A stretch of DNA of 64,000 bases from Mauremys mutica (GCF_020497125.1 NC_059081.1:17331105-17395104), one strand, 5' to 3'. Positions 21,551-34,562 are shown, numbered from the stretch's first letter. Numbers and translations are program-made. Notes: a model not told the origin generated them from the sequence alone.

Positions 21551-22850
21551 ATAGACTTTAAGTCAGAAGAGACAATCGTGATCATCTAGTCAGACCTCCT
21601 GTACGTTGCAGGCCACAGAACCTCACCCACCCACTCCTGAAATAGACCCTAACTGCTGGCTGAGTTACTGAAGTCCTCAAATCATGGCTTAAAGACTTCA
21701 AGTTATAGAGAATTCACCATTTACACTAGTTTAAACCTGCAAGTGACACATGCTTCAGAAGAAGGTGAAAAATTTCCAGGGCCTCAGCCAATCTGACCCA
21801 GAGGAAAATTCCTTCCTGACCCCAAATATGGTGATCAGTTAGACTCTGAGGATGTGGGCAAGACCAACGAGGCAGATACCTGGGAAAGAATTCTCTGTAG
21901 AAACTCTCAGCCCTCCACATCTAGTGTCCCATCTCCAGCAGTTGGGGAATTTTACTACTGGCAGTCACCAATGGGCCACATGCCATTGTAGGCTGTCCCA
22001 TCATACCATGCCCTCCATAAACTTATCAAGCTCAGTCTTGAAGCCAGTTAGTTTTTTTGCCCCCACTGCTCCCCTTGGAAGGCTGTTCCAGAACTTCACA
22101 TCTCTGATGGTTAGAAACCTACCTCTAATTTCAAGCCTAAACTTGCTGATGGCCAGTTTATAGCCATTTGTTCTTGTCTCAACATTGGTGCTTAAGTTAA
22201 ATAAGTCCTCTCCCTCCATGGTATATATACCACTAATGTATTTATAAGAGAGCAGTCATATCTCCCCTCAGCCTTCTTTTGGTTAGGATAAACAAGCCGA
22301 GCTCTTTGAGTCGGATCATCCTAGTAGCCCTTATCTGCACTTGTTCCAGTTTGAATTAGTCTTTCTTAAACATGGGAGACCAGAACTGCACACAGTATTC
22401 CAGATGAGATCTCACCAGTGCCTTGCATAATGGTACTAACACTTCCCTGTCTTTACTGGAAGTACCTCACCTGATGCATCCTAGGACTGCATTAGCCTTT
22501 TTCATGGCTGCATCACATTGATGGCCCATAGTCATCCTGTAATCAACCAATACACCCAGGTCTTTCTCCTCCTCTCTCACTTCCTACTGATACGTCCCCT
22601 GTTTATGGCAAAACTTCTAAATGCATGGCCTTGCACTATTAAATTTCATCCCATTTCTATTACTGCATTTTACAAGGTCATCCAGATCTTATTGTATGAT
22701 CGGTGGTTCTCCATATTGGCAGTACCTCTCAACTTTGTGTCATCCGCTAATTTTATTAGCGCACACTCACTTTTTGTGCCAAGGTCAGTAATAAAAATGT
22801 TATATAAGATTGTTCCCAACACCTCCCTCCAGTATGACCTGTTCTTCAAG
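21551..22850 (-). mobile_element. CR1 LINE 3' portion, diverged
   Basis: Read on the minus strand it carries the degraded C-terminal part of the CR1 ORF2 reverse transcriptase (for example RGRFLTIRDVKFWNSLPRG, about 22066-22122) and the CR1 3' region, ending at 21551 with ctgacttaaagtctat. It is riddled with stops. The Harbinger inserted a few bases from its 3' end. The far (5') border is approximate. Confidence 0.75.
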
Positions 22851-25800
22851 GGAATCAAATTCAGCAGCTATTTCAATTGTTTGTTACTGCCTCCTTTCTG
22901 TGTTATCTGTAACAATAAATCTTGCTATCTACTTAGACCTAAGAAAAGGGCATCGGAAACTCTTACACTCTACATAGCTGGAGGACTCTAGATACTTGCG
23001 TATATATGATTGCAGTATGTTCACTACTGTACTAATTATTAAGGCTCCTACTTTTCTGCATTTGAGGGAACCTAATGTTCTTCCTCTCACTTGTGTGTTT
23101 CCTCAGTTGTTTACGAAACGATTTCTCCTTTTTCATATTTTGTCTGTTGATTTATAACATTATTTTCTAGGATGTTAAATGGCCCAGTTAAGATGGAAAT
23201 AAGTGAACATACAATGAGACCTGTACAAGACCTCCTGTCTTGAGAACATCCTTAAGTGACCTCAAATACATTTGACAATTCTGTTTGTGGAAAATCTGTT
23301 AATTAACCAGCTTTGTCTGCCCTTTGTTGCTTAAGGTAAATTCTATTTACTTTGTGACTGTGAAGTTCAATGGTTTCTATGAGTTGATTTTTCTGAGGTC
23401 ATTCTCCCCATTCCTTTGCTTCCAGGTAGGCATCTTACTACTTGGAAGTATTTGCACCCTAGCTATGCAACAACCCTCTCTCATACAGTCCCTCTGACTT
23501 CAAGGGCACTGCTTATGTGAACAATGATCTCTTGAAAGAGTCAGAGTTGTAGGGATTTTCGAGCTACAGTTATTCTACACTCTCATGATACATCTGGGAG
23601 AATATCTTGAATATCAAATATTCCACATGATTAAATTTCTCTGTTCTTTCTCCACTATCAGGAAAGATCCTTGTCTTGGTGGCATCCCTCATTATGGGAG
23701 ATGCTTTTATATGCTATTCTAGATTCCATTTTTGATAGACTGTCTTTAATCAAATGTGTTTCATTAGACATGCAAGTCCTGTAAGGGCGTGATACCTGGC
23801 TCAAGGCAATCTGATGACTAGTGCTTATTTCACTGAACATAAAAGTCTGATTCTCATAATTCATTTGCTAAAACCTAACACTTTTCTTTTTCCTAAATAG
23901 ACTTTCAATAACTTACATGAGTTTATCTCAATTGGTCCCGTTTCATATACAACATAAACTTGCCCTAATTTCATCTACTAAGTGTGAAACTTATCAGATG
24001 CTGCCTGAACTGTGTTGCTAATGGATGTTCAAATAAACAGAATTTCTTCTCCTTTTGAACAGACTTGTTTAACTTAAAGTGCAATATGGGAAGCTTTCAA
24101 AATTGCAACATAAGAGTCTGTTATCAGATGTACCACTTCATTAGTTTTTAAAGGGAGTTATTCTAACAGGCCAGAGTAAACAGTAGAAATAAAATGAATG
24201 TAATGTGATGTGTGTCTAGTCTTGACACAGTCTCCTTCTCACTCTCATACCGGTACACTGAAACTTGTTGATAGTGAACTTTGTGTGTAAAATGAAACTC
24301 TCATGTTTCAGTGAATTGTAGTGTGAAAATTGAAGTTTTGGTTTAAAAAGAAATTGCTTAAAGTGAATTTTTTGTGTATGGATGAATTGGTGCTGGAAAT
24401 ATTAACTATGAAATAGTTTCCCTCTGTTACTATAGGCTGGAATTACCAAATTCTATTCAGACTCTCATAGAGATAAGGTGTTTCATAGCCAATGACTTGA
24501 AAGCTAAAAATCAGAATCTATTTAAAAGTACTATCTGATCCCCAAAAGTCTTATCCATCATATGGATGTTGCCAGTCTTGACACTTTCTTTCATTCTTTA
24601 ATCTCAAAATGACCTTTCCTTTCTCATTTAATTCCTACATACGTGATGGGTTACACAATAAATACTGTAGTTCCTTTTCTGAAAAGGAAATGGAGAATGA
24701 CCTCAGTGTCTCTTTTCATTGCTTAATTTCAAAATCCTTGATGAACTACCAGCTGAATTAGCCCCCTTTCTGAAAAAGGGATACGAGCAGTCATACTTAT
24801 TTTTCCAGAGAGGCACCTGAAGCCTGGTGGCTTTACTATGAAAAAAATTTCAGACTTGTATAGTAAGCCCTTGTGTCCTAAACTGAAAATTGTTTGAAGA
24901 ACAACTCTCTGTGCATTAAATAAAAAGTAGGTGAAAACAAAACACCCCCCCTTCTACTCTCGCTGAACCTGTGATAACTGACAAGTAAATTTGACAGATC
25001 TATTTGACTAAGGTAGTAATATACATAGTTCCCGTACTAAAGTGAATTCAGAGATTTCTTTTGCTGACACTTTTGTCCTTCAATTAGAAAGCATTCACCC
25101 TCAGACTCCTTAACAACTAAGTATGGATTTGTAAAAGGCAAATATAACTGTAGCTCTGAACACAAGAGCTTTACATAACCTGATTGTGAACATATCTTCC
25201 CCTGTGGCATTGCTTTTGCTTGATGTGGAAAAAACCTTTTTTTTCATGTAGCTGTTCTCTTGACTGCTTTACAGTGGTTTAGTTTTTGGACCTAAATTGA
25301 TCAAATACATTTCATTACTATATGTTAACCCTTCTGCAAAAATATTACTAACTGTCCTCCTTTCACATATTTTTGTTTGAGCCCTTAGCAATGAAATCGA
25401 ACAGCAGTTAATGGCTTGCCTGGCCAGTATGTAAAAATTAAAGAAGTTCTGTATGCTGACAACACTATTAACTCCTCACTTAAAACAGTTCTTGTCTTTT
25501 TTTTTTTTTTTAGGTATTTCTTATGTGTCAGCATTCTAAAGGAGTCAGATACCTCACAATAGGTGTCGCTTACTCTTTCAGTAATTATGCAGAAAATGTT
25601 TAAAGTGGCACATGTAATGAAACTCTGGTGTGCCTTGAAACTGTTGTGGAGGATTCTCTGGAAACTGTCAAAATAATGGGATTGTGTTCTCTATTCACTT
25701 CCCCTTTACATCATGCTCTCAAAATAATTTGTAACATTAAATACATTTTATGTAATAATAGGGTGCCCCAAACTGGATTTGCCAATCTAGTCACCTAGAA

Positions 25801-25852
25801 ATATAATCTGATATATGGTCCTGGAGTAACAATTTTAGAGGATCCCAAGTGA
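22851..25852. other. Non-coding stretch, nothing recognised
   Basis: AT-rich sequence with a poly-T run near 25497. No exon or bounded repeat was seen on either strand. Confidence 0.5.
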
Positions 25853-25983
25853 CAGTGTGGCCAGATGTCCTGATTTTATAGGGACAGTCCCGATATTTTG
25901 GGCTTTTTCTTATATAGGCACCTATTCTCTTCCCCCACCCCCACCTCATCCTGATTTTTCTCACTTGATATCTGGTCACCCTA
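25853..25983 (-). mobile_element. Short hAT-type MITE, copy B
   Basis: It is in reverse orientation relative to 793-920. It contains tcctgattttatagggacag and ends ggtcaccctA at 25983. The left end is decayed (tgtggccaga). Confidence 0.75.
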
Positions 25984-26050
25984 CTTAGCAGCCTACACGT
26001 TTTCAAAACTTAGAAGTATCATTGAAAGTCAGGAGGACTTAGAAGCCTAA

Positions 26051-26318
26051 GGGCTTGCATACACTTTAAACGCTACAGTGGCTAGCTGCAGCTGTGATGC
26101 GATAGCACTTTAATGTAAACACTACCTACCCTGACAAGGGTTTTTCCCATCGGTGTAGGTTATCCACCTCTTCGAGAAATGGTAGCTAGATTGATGGAAG
26201 AATTCTTTCGGTGACCTAGTTCTGTCTATACCAGGAGTTAGGTTGGCTTAACTATATCACTCAGGAGTGTGGATTTTTTACACCCCTGAGCTACCTAATA
26301 TTTTAATGTAGATCAGTC
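26051..26318 (+). mobile_element. Harbinger-like MITE (TTTAAACGCTACAG family)
   Basis: It begins gggcttgcatacactttaaa and ends taatgtagatcagtc, decayed forms of GTCTACAC and GTGTAGACCAGGCC ends. The interior is built of hairpins (gtgtggattttttacacc). The same family occurs in reverse at 55899-56130 and interrupted at 60510-60921. It has no coding capacity. Confidence 0.7.
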
Positions 26319-26938
26319 ACTTTTGTGTGAAAGTCACTTTTGAAAATGGGAGTTGGGTGGTTCTGAAAATTCTGCTTCTTGTCTATGCACAGAATTACAC
26401 TGGTTTAAGTGAAGATAGGATTTAATATTGATTTGAACTGGTGGAAGCCATTGGGTAAATGAAATTATATTGGCTTAAAGTTGGTTAGCCATAGAGAATC
26501 TTTTTTATTGGACAAGCAATCTAATCTGGTGGTTCCTTATTTTGCTGAACTATTTTCTTCATGGTTTTATTTAGAATGACTTTTCTTACTCTTTTCTACT
26601 TTTTTAATCCTATCAGTGCAACTTCCAGTATTAACATTCACCTTGTATTGCAAGTCATTGTTTTTCCTGTTGTGGAAACAGGAATATTGCTACAGTCTTT
26701 GAGTTGAACAAGTTATAGAATTAATATAAATTAAATGACAATATTCTACTATATAGTTCTCATTTGTGAAGCACTGTTTTATTCTGAGTCCCTGCAGGCA
26801 TAAGATTATGCTCAGTCTAGTAGATACATAAGAAAATGAATGTCATAATAGGTCAGATTTCAGTCTTTCATTACAAAATGTAGGAACCTAGAAATAGTGC
26901 TTCAGTAACAATTGAGCTGAATATTGTTATTCTTATAC

Positions 26939-27039
26939 CAGGGCTTTGGAGTGGAGCCCAGAGCTGGAATGCGGAGCAGCTCCGGAGCAGTGGAGCTGCA
27001 GGTTTTTGCCTGGAGCTGGAGCACAGCTCCAAAGCCCTG
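26939..27039. mobile_element. 101-bp hAT MITE
   Basis: The inverted ends CAGGGCTTTGGAG and CTCCAAAGCCCTG enclose a self-complementary interior. A perfect 8-bp duplication, TCTTATAC, flanks it (26931-26938 and 27040-27047). Confidence 0.88.
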
Positions 27040-27060
27040 TCTTATACTGTGTTCAATATA

Positions 27061-27230
27061 CACCTCTACCCTGATATAACGCGACCCGATATAACATAAA
27101 TTCGGATATAACGCGGTAAAGCCGTGCTCCGGAGGATCAAAGCAAGTTCGATATAACGCGGTTTCACCTATAACGCAGTAAGATTTTTTTTTTTGGCTCC
27201 TGAGGACAGCGTTATATCGGGGTAGAGGTG
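27061..27230. mobile_element. 170-bp mariner-like MITE
   Basis: The ends CACCTCTACCCTGATATAACGC and its near-exact complement (gcgttatatcggggtagaggtg) are flanked by TA (27059-27060 and 27231-27232), as for Tc1/mariner insertions. A truncated relative lies at about 44213-44270. Confidence 0.8.
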
Positions 27231-27235
27231 TACTT

Positions 27236-27414
27236 ATTAATGATCTAGACGTAAACGTAAAATCTCAGCTGATAAAATTTGCAGATGACACGACTATTGC
27301 TAGAGTGGTAAAAAATGCGGAGTCATCCAGAGCAATCTGGACGCTTGGTTAGCTGGGCCCATTCGAGCAAAGTGTATTTTAATATAGCCAAATGCAAGGT
27401 GCTACATCTAGGTA
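27236..27414 (+). pseudogene. CR1 reverse-transcriptase fragment
   Basis: One frame reads INDLDVNVKSQLIKFADDTT, containing the F-A-D-D catalytic block of a non-LTR reverse transcriptase. It breaks soon after and ends at a KCKVLHLGT-like string. It is older and more diverged than the CR1 at 27790. Confidence 0.65.
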
Positions 27415-27789
27415 CAGACCCCTCCAGCTCTCCCCCTGCCCCACACCTAGGAGCTGCCATCAGAGGGGGTGCGGGTTGCTTTTGGGAGCCAACTGAGGTA
27501 AGCACTGCACCCCTCACTCTCTCCCGCACCCCTGCCCCAGCCCAGAGCCTGCCTCCAAACGCCCGCCCCCTGCACCCCCTCCTGTACCCCAACTCCTTGT
27601 CCCAGTCCAGAGCTCGCACCCGAACGCCCGCCCCTTGCGCCCCCTCCTGAATCTCAACCGCCTGCCCCAGCCCAGAGCCTGCACCCAAACTCCCTCCCAG
27701 AACTCAACCTCTCCTGCATCCAAACTCTCTCCCAGAGCCTTGGGTGGGGTGGGGGTGGGGGTGATGGGACTTGGACCTCCCAGTTTAGT

Positions 27790-28676
27790 GCAGATGACAC
27801 TAAACTGGGAGGAGTGGTTGATACGCTGGAGGGTAGGGATAGGATACAGAGGGACCTAGACAAATTAGAGGATTGGGCCAAAAGAAATATGATGAGGTTC
27901 AACAAGGACAAGTGCAGAGTCCTGCACTTAGGACAGAAGAATCCCATGCACTGCTACAGACTAGGGACCGAATGGCTGGGCAGCAGTTCTGCAGAAAAGG
28001 ACCTAGGGGTTACGGTGGACGAAAAGCTGAATATGAGTCAACAGTGTGCCCTTGTTGCCAAGAAGGCTAATGGCATTTTGGGTTGTATAAGTAGGGGCAT
28101 TTCCAGCAGATCAAGGGATGTGATCATTCCCCTCTACTCAGCACTGGTGAGGCCTCATTTGGAGTACTGTGTCCAGTTTTGGGCCCCACACTACAAGAAG
28201 GATGTGGATAAATTGGAGAGAGTCCAGCGGAGGGCAACAAAAATGATTAGGGGGCTGGAGCACATGACTTATGAGGAGAGGCTGAGGGAAATGGGATTGT
28301 TTAGTCTGCAGAAGAGAAGAATGAGGGGGGATTTGATAGCTGCTTTCAACTACCTGAAAGGGGGTTCCAAAGAGGATGGATCTAGACTGTTCTCAGTGGT
28401 AGAAGATGACAGAACAAGGAGTAATGGTCTCAAGTTGCAGAGGGGGAGGTTTAGGCTGGATATTAGGAAAAACTTTTTCACTAGTAGGGTGGTGAAGCAC
28501 TGGAATGGGTTACCTAGGGAGGTAGTGGAATCTCCTTCCTTAGAGGTTTTTAAGGTCAGGCTTGACAAAGCCCTGGCTGGGATGATTTAGTTGGGTTTGG
28601 TCCTGCTTTGAGCAGGGGGTTGGACTAGATGACCTCCTGAGGTCCCTTCCAACCCTGAGATTCTATGATTCTATGT
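27790..28676 (+). mobile_element. CR1 LINE, 5'-truncated, with intact 3' end
   Basis: It starts inside the reverse-transcriptase domain (gcagatgacactaaactggg) and ends in the CR1 terminal octamer ATTCTATG repeated twice (28661-28676). The tail matches the tail of the SINE at 16374-16560. 5' truncation is the usual outcome of CR1 insertion. Confidence 0.9.
27814..28590 (+). pseudogene. CR1 ORF2 C-terminal fragment, open for 258 codons
   Basis: The frame encodes the C-terminal third of the CR1 ORF2 protein, downstream of the catalytic Asp pair. Recognisable blocks are [37 protein letters not shown] and [11 protein letters not shown], ending ALAGMI. It has no start of its own (the first codon used is GTG), so it is a truncated remnant and not a gene. 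The lack of stops suggests a young copy. Confidence 0.88.
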
Positions 28677-28713
28677 CTGGGCACCACCAAAAATTATACA
28701 AACCTGCCGCCCC

Positions 28714-28895
28714 TGGTTAAGCACTGGAATAAATTGACTAGGGAAATCGTGGAATCTCCATTACTGGAGATTTTTAAGAGCAGGTTAGACAAACACCTGT
28801 CAGGAATGGTTTAGATAATACTTACTACCTGCCACGAGTGCAGGGCTCAGGACTAGATGACCTCTCGATGTCCGTTCCACTCCTATGATTCTATT
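28714..28895 (+). mobile_element. CR1 3' end fragment, diverged
   Basis: Contains KHWNKLTREIVESPLLEIFK-like coding, the 3' untranslated part and a final ctatgattctattg. It may belong to the same old copy as 27236-27414, but about 500 bases of CR1 would then be missing. Confidence 0.65.
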
Positions 28896-31800
28896 GTACT
28901 AAAATTTTGTGAAAGAGATGGGTGTATTTCCTGTGATCTGGTAGTACAGGAAAGGGTGCGACGCATACTATACAGGAAATATACATGTAACTTGGCAGTT
29001 AAATTATAGAATTTCTACTTCATGCTGCATAGAACAGAATGCATATCTGTTCAAATGCTTAGAGCCAGTTTATTCCAATTTGGCTATGATCATGTAGATG
29101 CCTTATGATTTCTTATACTAAGTAACTGCAAAAAATAGATATTTTAGTCGTATCTCTTCCTGTACTTATGGAATCCCACTTGACTGACATTGACTGTCAC
29201 AAAAAAGCTACTCAGTGTATTTGCTTTCTTTTAGGTTTAATTAATCTATCTAAATTATGTAAACATCACTGCTAACAGTTTGAAAACATAGTACGTACAG
29301 GACAGAAATACTGAACAGTGTTTCTAACAGTTGATTTTTAGTGTATTCCGCATCTCAGATATCTGGCTAATTTTATGTGATTATTATAGATAAGATTCTT
29401 GATGGACAAATTTGAAGTATTATGAGCTTGTAATTGTGTTATACTGATTAGTTACACACATATTTTAAAATATTTTTTTATCGATTGTACTCTTCATAAA
29501 TTTGAATAATAGCCATTGTTCTCTGCCAAATACCAGCTGAGTTTATTTCTATAAATCAATAAATGAATTGTAGAAACAGTCTTTATATGCAGTAATGCAG
29601 TATATGCAGAATACTTCTTATGCCTACCTGGGTAATATTTCTTTTATTATTTCTTAAAATGTAATAAAGATGGAATTTAAATCAAATAATGCCTTCAGAG
29701 CACATGACAGTTATTTTTGTCTTGTAGAAGTCCGTGGGTAAATTTATTACAACATTTGCTATGCTGCTATGGTTATAGATCAATTAGGGTTTTCATTGTA
29801 AATCCTACAATTAAGAAGTTATGAGATATGTAGGTGGAAAAATTCTCTCCAGTTTCAGTACTGGTATGAAAGGCTCTAATGTGGGGTGGGAAGTTAGGGG
29901 TGGAGATTGAGGTTACAGGTCTCTCTCATCTTTACTTTGCGTAAACATATTTGTTTTTAAATATTTTTGGTACTCATTCACAAATGGCTTTAGTTTTGAA
30001 TAGCAGATTTTTCAGGCCATTAGATTTTTAACGATCACCAGTTGCTTTAATATTTGCAGACTGGTAATCTATTGACTTGTGCAACTTAGTATTTAAAATA
30101 TATAGTCTCGGTGAATGTTTCATAGACTGTCCTTGCTCTTGTCACTTTCATAACTTTACTTCCTTTTCAGTTTGGAGGATATATTTTATGTTGGTAAGGA
30201 AATGCTTCCTGCAGCTAGTGCTGTAATCTCTAATTGCTGTTGAAAAATTTCCTCTGATTTTTCCACTGGCTTGTCAGGGAGATGAAATACTAAACTAGTT
30301 AAAAAAAAAAAAAAAAGCTTCAGAAATCTGTTTTTAATATGTAGGAAACAAATCTGAATTAGTGGTATATGTTCATGGCAAAGTGTTTGATCAGAGGTCT
30401 CTGTCTAAAATGGGGAAGGAGACAGTTAAATAGACCTTATTATTTTGACATCTCTGCTAGGGAAAATTGCATTGACTTCTATTCAAAGGTAATAATTGTT
30501 TATTGGCAACTACTTTTGCTTGAATCTTTTCAAAAGTATGAATATTTATTGCTTGAGAAAGTTTCTGGATTGATATCCCCATTGACTTTACCATATCTGA
30601 TATGGGGAAAGTTAGCAACAGTAGTTCTAGCTTCCTTTCAACCTTCCTGTGTTTTTAACCCAGATGACTTGGGGGACTACTGATTGGGGTGAGAAAGTGG
30701 CTGAGACAGTCCATTTAGTCCTTGGCCTCTTTGCAAAGGGCCAGTTAGTATTAGCTGAGGTGGAGATTCTGGGAAGTTTCCACCAGTACACCAAGAACTG
30801 GGCTGAAATCACCAACTCATTAACACTGACCATTGAACAGCCATCCGACTGAATTCAGGCCAGTGGCCTACAGTAAAAGGAAAGACCCCATTGCAGAGTA
30901 TAGATAGGGTAATGTAACAAGCATTCCAGTGCCACAAGAAGGGGCATTAGCTCTTGTGATCCTAGCCAAACTCCAATTTAAGTAATTAGATTCTGCACCC
31001 CTAGATTTGGTTTCAGTTTGATACAGCATTCCTCTGCACTTCCTGTGCTAGACTGCGGAGTAATGTTGCTACATGTTGTTAAACAGAGTTCATGTTCTAT
31101 CTGAAGGGTCATTTTGTTGGTGGGTAAAGTGATCCCTATTTATATAATTGCTTATGGGCTTTTATGGAAAAAGACCGATGTGACTAAATACATACTATCA
31201 ATATGGATTTTAGTGTTCTTGTTTTGTCTTTTCTGTGTATCTTTTAAAAACTATTTAAAATCCTTCTCTTGTCCTATAAGTGTCTAGTGCATGTTTGATA
31301 CTATATGAATAATACCAATTGTTAAAATCAATGAAGTAAAATGCATTATAAAAGGAAGATACTCTAATGTATGCATGCTCTTGCCCTTTCACAGGCTACA
31401 GAATATTTTTAAAGCTACCACCCACCGTGTTCTTGAAATAACTTCGGATTTGTCACTTTATTAAAAAGATTGATGATACAACTTAAAATGCAGCATGGTA
31501 AGTAGGTGGAAGTTATTCTGGCAAATCCTTCTGGCATTGGGAACTTACAGGACTTAAATTTCGCCAGTGCCTTCTAATCTGAGAACTAAGCCAGTTAGCC
31601 AGGATGTAAATTGTGTGGCCAAACCCCCTGCAATATAAAGGTGTATCAATTTTTTGCACTGTTTATTATGTACTGCGTATAACATTGTAATTCAGTTTTC
31701 TACTGAATAATGACAGATAATGATAATGATGGAGCAGAACAAATATTTGTCAAATACATTATTAGAACTTTGCCAGGATTTATCAAATATGCTTGTCAAA

Positions 31801-32089
31801 TAGTGTTTGATGTGCTATAGAGCTTGAATAATGCAAAAAAGCATTATTGAAAAATGACATTAAAGTTTTTCCAATAATGTATTAGTTGAATCCTATTCTA
31901 GCAACAGTACTTATTGCATGGTTTTGGGCATCCCTTCTTTCACTTCCTGGCTTCACTCCACATTTTCTTTTCTCCTAGACTAGATCATGGTGCATCTTTT
32001 CCAGAATTGTCTTCAATGTTGATTTCCTTTCTGATCATCATTCTCTTCTACTACTACGGTAGCATCTCTCCGAATGGTTCCTTATTGTG
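28896..32089. other. Non-coding stretch, nothing recognised
   Basis: AT-rich sequence with an A run at 30301-30316. No coding exon, RNA gene or terminal repeats were seen. Confidence 0.5.
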
Positions 32090-32300
32090 GTAGGTGTACA
32101 TACACCTAGTAAGAAACAAAGAGCTTACAGTCAAAATAGACAAGACAGACAAATGTTGGGAGAAAATAAGTGGTGTTCTTCCCCTACAAATTAGCGATTG
32201 AGGCACAAGGTCTTGATGGCCTGAGGTCACACAGGAAGTTTGTGGCAGACCTCAGTATCAAAACCAGATCTCCCAAGTTCTAGACCGATTCTTCCTTTCT
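32090..32300 (+). repeat. MIR / CORE-SINE-like old repeat
   Basis: Contains agagcttacagtcaaaatag, gaggtcacacaggaagtttg and aaaaccagatctccc in the order seen in MIR-type amniote SINEs. It is diverged, with no clear ends. Confidence 0.5.
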
Positions 32301-32424
32301 ACCTCCCCCTCTGAAATTTCTTAGTTTTCATCCTACTTCTTTTCAAACTTCTCTCATCCCTGTTTCTTATGCCTGCCCAGTGTCCACACAGCCATCCACT
32401 CATGTTTATCCATGAACCTATATA

Positions 32425-33378
32425 GAACTTGGAAATTAGTTCACAAAACTAAGTGATTGGGCAACAAAATGGCAAATGAAATTTAATGTGGATAAATGTA
32501 AAGTAATGCACATTGGAAAAAATAACCCCAACTATACATACAACATGATGGGGGCTAATTTAGCTACAACGAGTCAGGAAAAAGATCTTGGAGTCATCGT
32601 GGATAGTTCTCTGAAGATGTCCATGCAGTGTGCAGAGGCGTCAAAAAAGCAAACAGGATGTTAGGAATCATTAAAAAGGGGATAGAGAATAAGACTGAGA
32701 ATATATTATTGCCCTTATATAAATCCATGGTACGCCCACATCTCGAATACTGTGTACAGATGTGGTCTCCTCACCTCAAAAAAGATATTCTAGCACTAGA
32801 AAAGGTTCAGAAAAGGGCAACTAAAATGATTAGGGGGTTAGAGAGGGTCCCATATGAGGAAAGATTAAAGAGGCTAGGACTCTTCAGCTTGGAAAAGAGA
32901 AGACTAAGGGGGGATATGATAGAGGTATATAAAATCATGAGTGATGTTGAGAAAGTGGATAAGGAAAAGTTATTTACTTATTCCCATAATACAAGAACTA
33001 GGGGTCACCAAATGAAATTAATAGGCAGCAGGTTTAAAAAAAATAAAAGGAAGTTCTTCTTCACGCAGCGCACAGTCAACTTGTGGAACTCCTTACCTGA
33101 GGAGGTTGTGAAGGCTAGGACTATAACAATGTTTAAAAGGGGACTGGATAAATTCATGGTGGCTAAGTCCATAAATGGCTATTAGCTAGGATGGGTAAGA
33201 ATGGTGTCCCTAGCCTCTGTTCGTCAGAGGATGGAGATGGATGGCAGGAGAGAGATCACTTGATCATTGCCTGTTAGGTTCACTCCCTCTGGGGCACCTG
33301 GCATTGGCCACTGTCGGTAGACAGATACTGGGCTAGATGGACCTTTGGTCTGACCCGGTACGGCTGTTCTTATGTTAC
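32425..33378 (+). mobile_element. CR1 LINE, second subfamily, 5'-truncated
   Basis: C-terminal reverse-transcriptase coding is followed by a 3' region (ctaggatgggtaagaatgg, ggttcactccctctggggc, tggacctttggtctgac) ending near ttcttatgtta. The tail differs from the ATTCTATG tail of the CR1 at 27790, so it is a different CR1 group. The same tail occurs at 40021-40435 and reversed at 33675-33953. Confidence 0.82.
32476..33185 (+). pseudogene. CR1 ORF2 C-terminal fragment with one frameshift
   Basis: Two overlapping frames (32476-32664 and 32628-33185) together cover the C-terminal ORF2 region: KWQMKFNVDKCKVMHIGKN-like at the start, then [35 protein letters not shown] and a final KSINGY. The frame shifts near 32645, beside an A run, so a one-base change is the likely break. 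Confidence 0.85.
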
Positions 33379-33674
33379 CTATTAGCCAGAGAATTAAACC
33401 TGCTATCCTCAGATAAGAACGAAAATGGACCCTGCTGCTAGGTGAAAGCCCAGTTAAGAAGTCATCAACCCCTCTTTTTTTTCTCTCTCTACTTTCCACA
33501 CCTACTCCTATCCCCTTCAGTGCTAGGAAGTAAGAGGGTGCTGAGATTCCTGTCAAGGAGCTACCTTGAGTCCTGGGCACGGGTTACATTTCTTATATCT
33601 ATAGCTAGTAGCTATCTGATAAAATTTGAAGCCATGCACAGACATCCCTCTATGTTCTGGAATGAATAAAGAGC
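33379..33674. other. Non-coding stretch, nothing recognised
   Basis: Short gap between two CR1 copies. No structure seen. Confidence 0.5.
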
Positions 33675-33953
33675 ATAAGACCATAGCACATAAGAGCTGC
33701 TCTACTGGGTCAGACCATGGCCCATCTTGCCTAGTATCCTGGCTCTGACAGAGGCCTGTATCAGAGTTTCGGGGGAATGTAAAGAACAGGGCAGTTCGGG
33801 AGTGATTCACCCCCATCTTCCACTCCTGGCTTCTGGGAGAGGTTTAGGGTCACCACAAGCATGAGGTTGCATCCCTGATCATCTTGGCTAATAGCCACTG
33901 ATGGACCTATCCTCCATGAACTTATCCAGCTCTTTTTTGAACTCCGTTATTGT
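33675..33953 (-). mobile_element. CR1 3' end, reverse orientation
   Basis: Its complement matches the tail of 32425-33378: actgggtcagaccatggccc, ttctgggagaggtttagggt, catgaacttatccagctc. It is heavily diverged. Confidence 0.7.
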
Positions 33954-34562
33954 GACAGGATTCCCAGGGTGCAACCTGAACTGTAGGACCGCTGAGTCCT
34001 CTGTCCCACCAAGCTGGGGTATCCCTCTCATACTGTGATGCTGTGACAAGCTACAAACCTCTGGCAGGTATTGCGCTTACACAGACATCCACAGGGAGGG
34101 ACACACCCAACTTAGTTACACGAATACTTCTCCCAGCCACTCATGAACCAACCATAGGGAGGCTTCAGTCAGTTCCCCTCAGCTCCCCAGCCTTGCACCA
34201 CCAGAATATACTGTCTTGCCCTGGTCAGAAGCCTGAGCAGTGTAAGTTCATTACCCAGTCTGCCCCTCCCTCAGTGTGGAGAGGGGACACACAGCCTTTG
34301 TAAGCTGATCTGAGATTTCTCAAGCAATTCAACCAAAATGCACTGTTTTAGGTAAAATATAAAACAGATTTATTAATTACAGAAAGATAGATTTTAAGTG
34401 ATTATAAGTAGTAGGCATAGAGATCAAAGTTGGTCACCTAAGAAATAAAAGGAAGTTCACAATCTGAGTTCTATAAACTAAACAAGATTTGAATCAAGCA
34501 ATGTCTCACCCTGATAGATAGTACAAACAGGTCACAGATCTTCAGTACACAGGCTGGAACTT
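33954..34562. repeat. Unclassified interspersed repeat, possibly LTR-derived
   Basis: It begins tgtgacaggattcccagggt and contains gatttattaattacagaaag and ttaagtgattataagta. It ends abruptly where the Harbinger derivative starts. No coding or terminal repeats were found, so the class is uncertain. Confidence 0.3.

Larger units (their letters stand above)
27415..28713 (+). mobile_element. GC-rich hAT-like element split by a CR1
   Basis: 27415-27789 is C-rich low-complexity sequence of the kind found inside the hAT elements at 53186 and 54676. 28677-28713 (gggcaccaccaaaaattata, then cctgccgcccctgg) looks like a hAT right end. The CR1 at 27790-28676 lies between them. I could not fix the left end or a target duplication. 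Confidence 0.4.
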
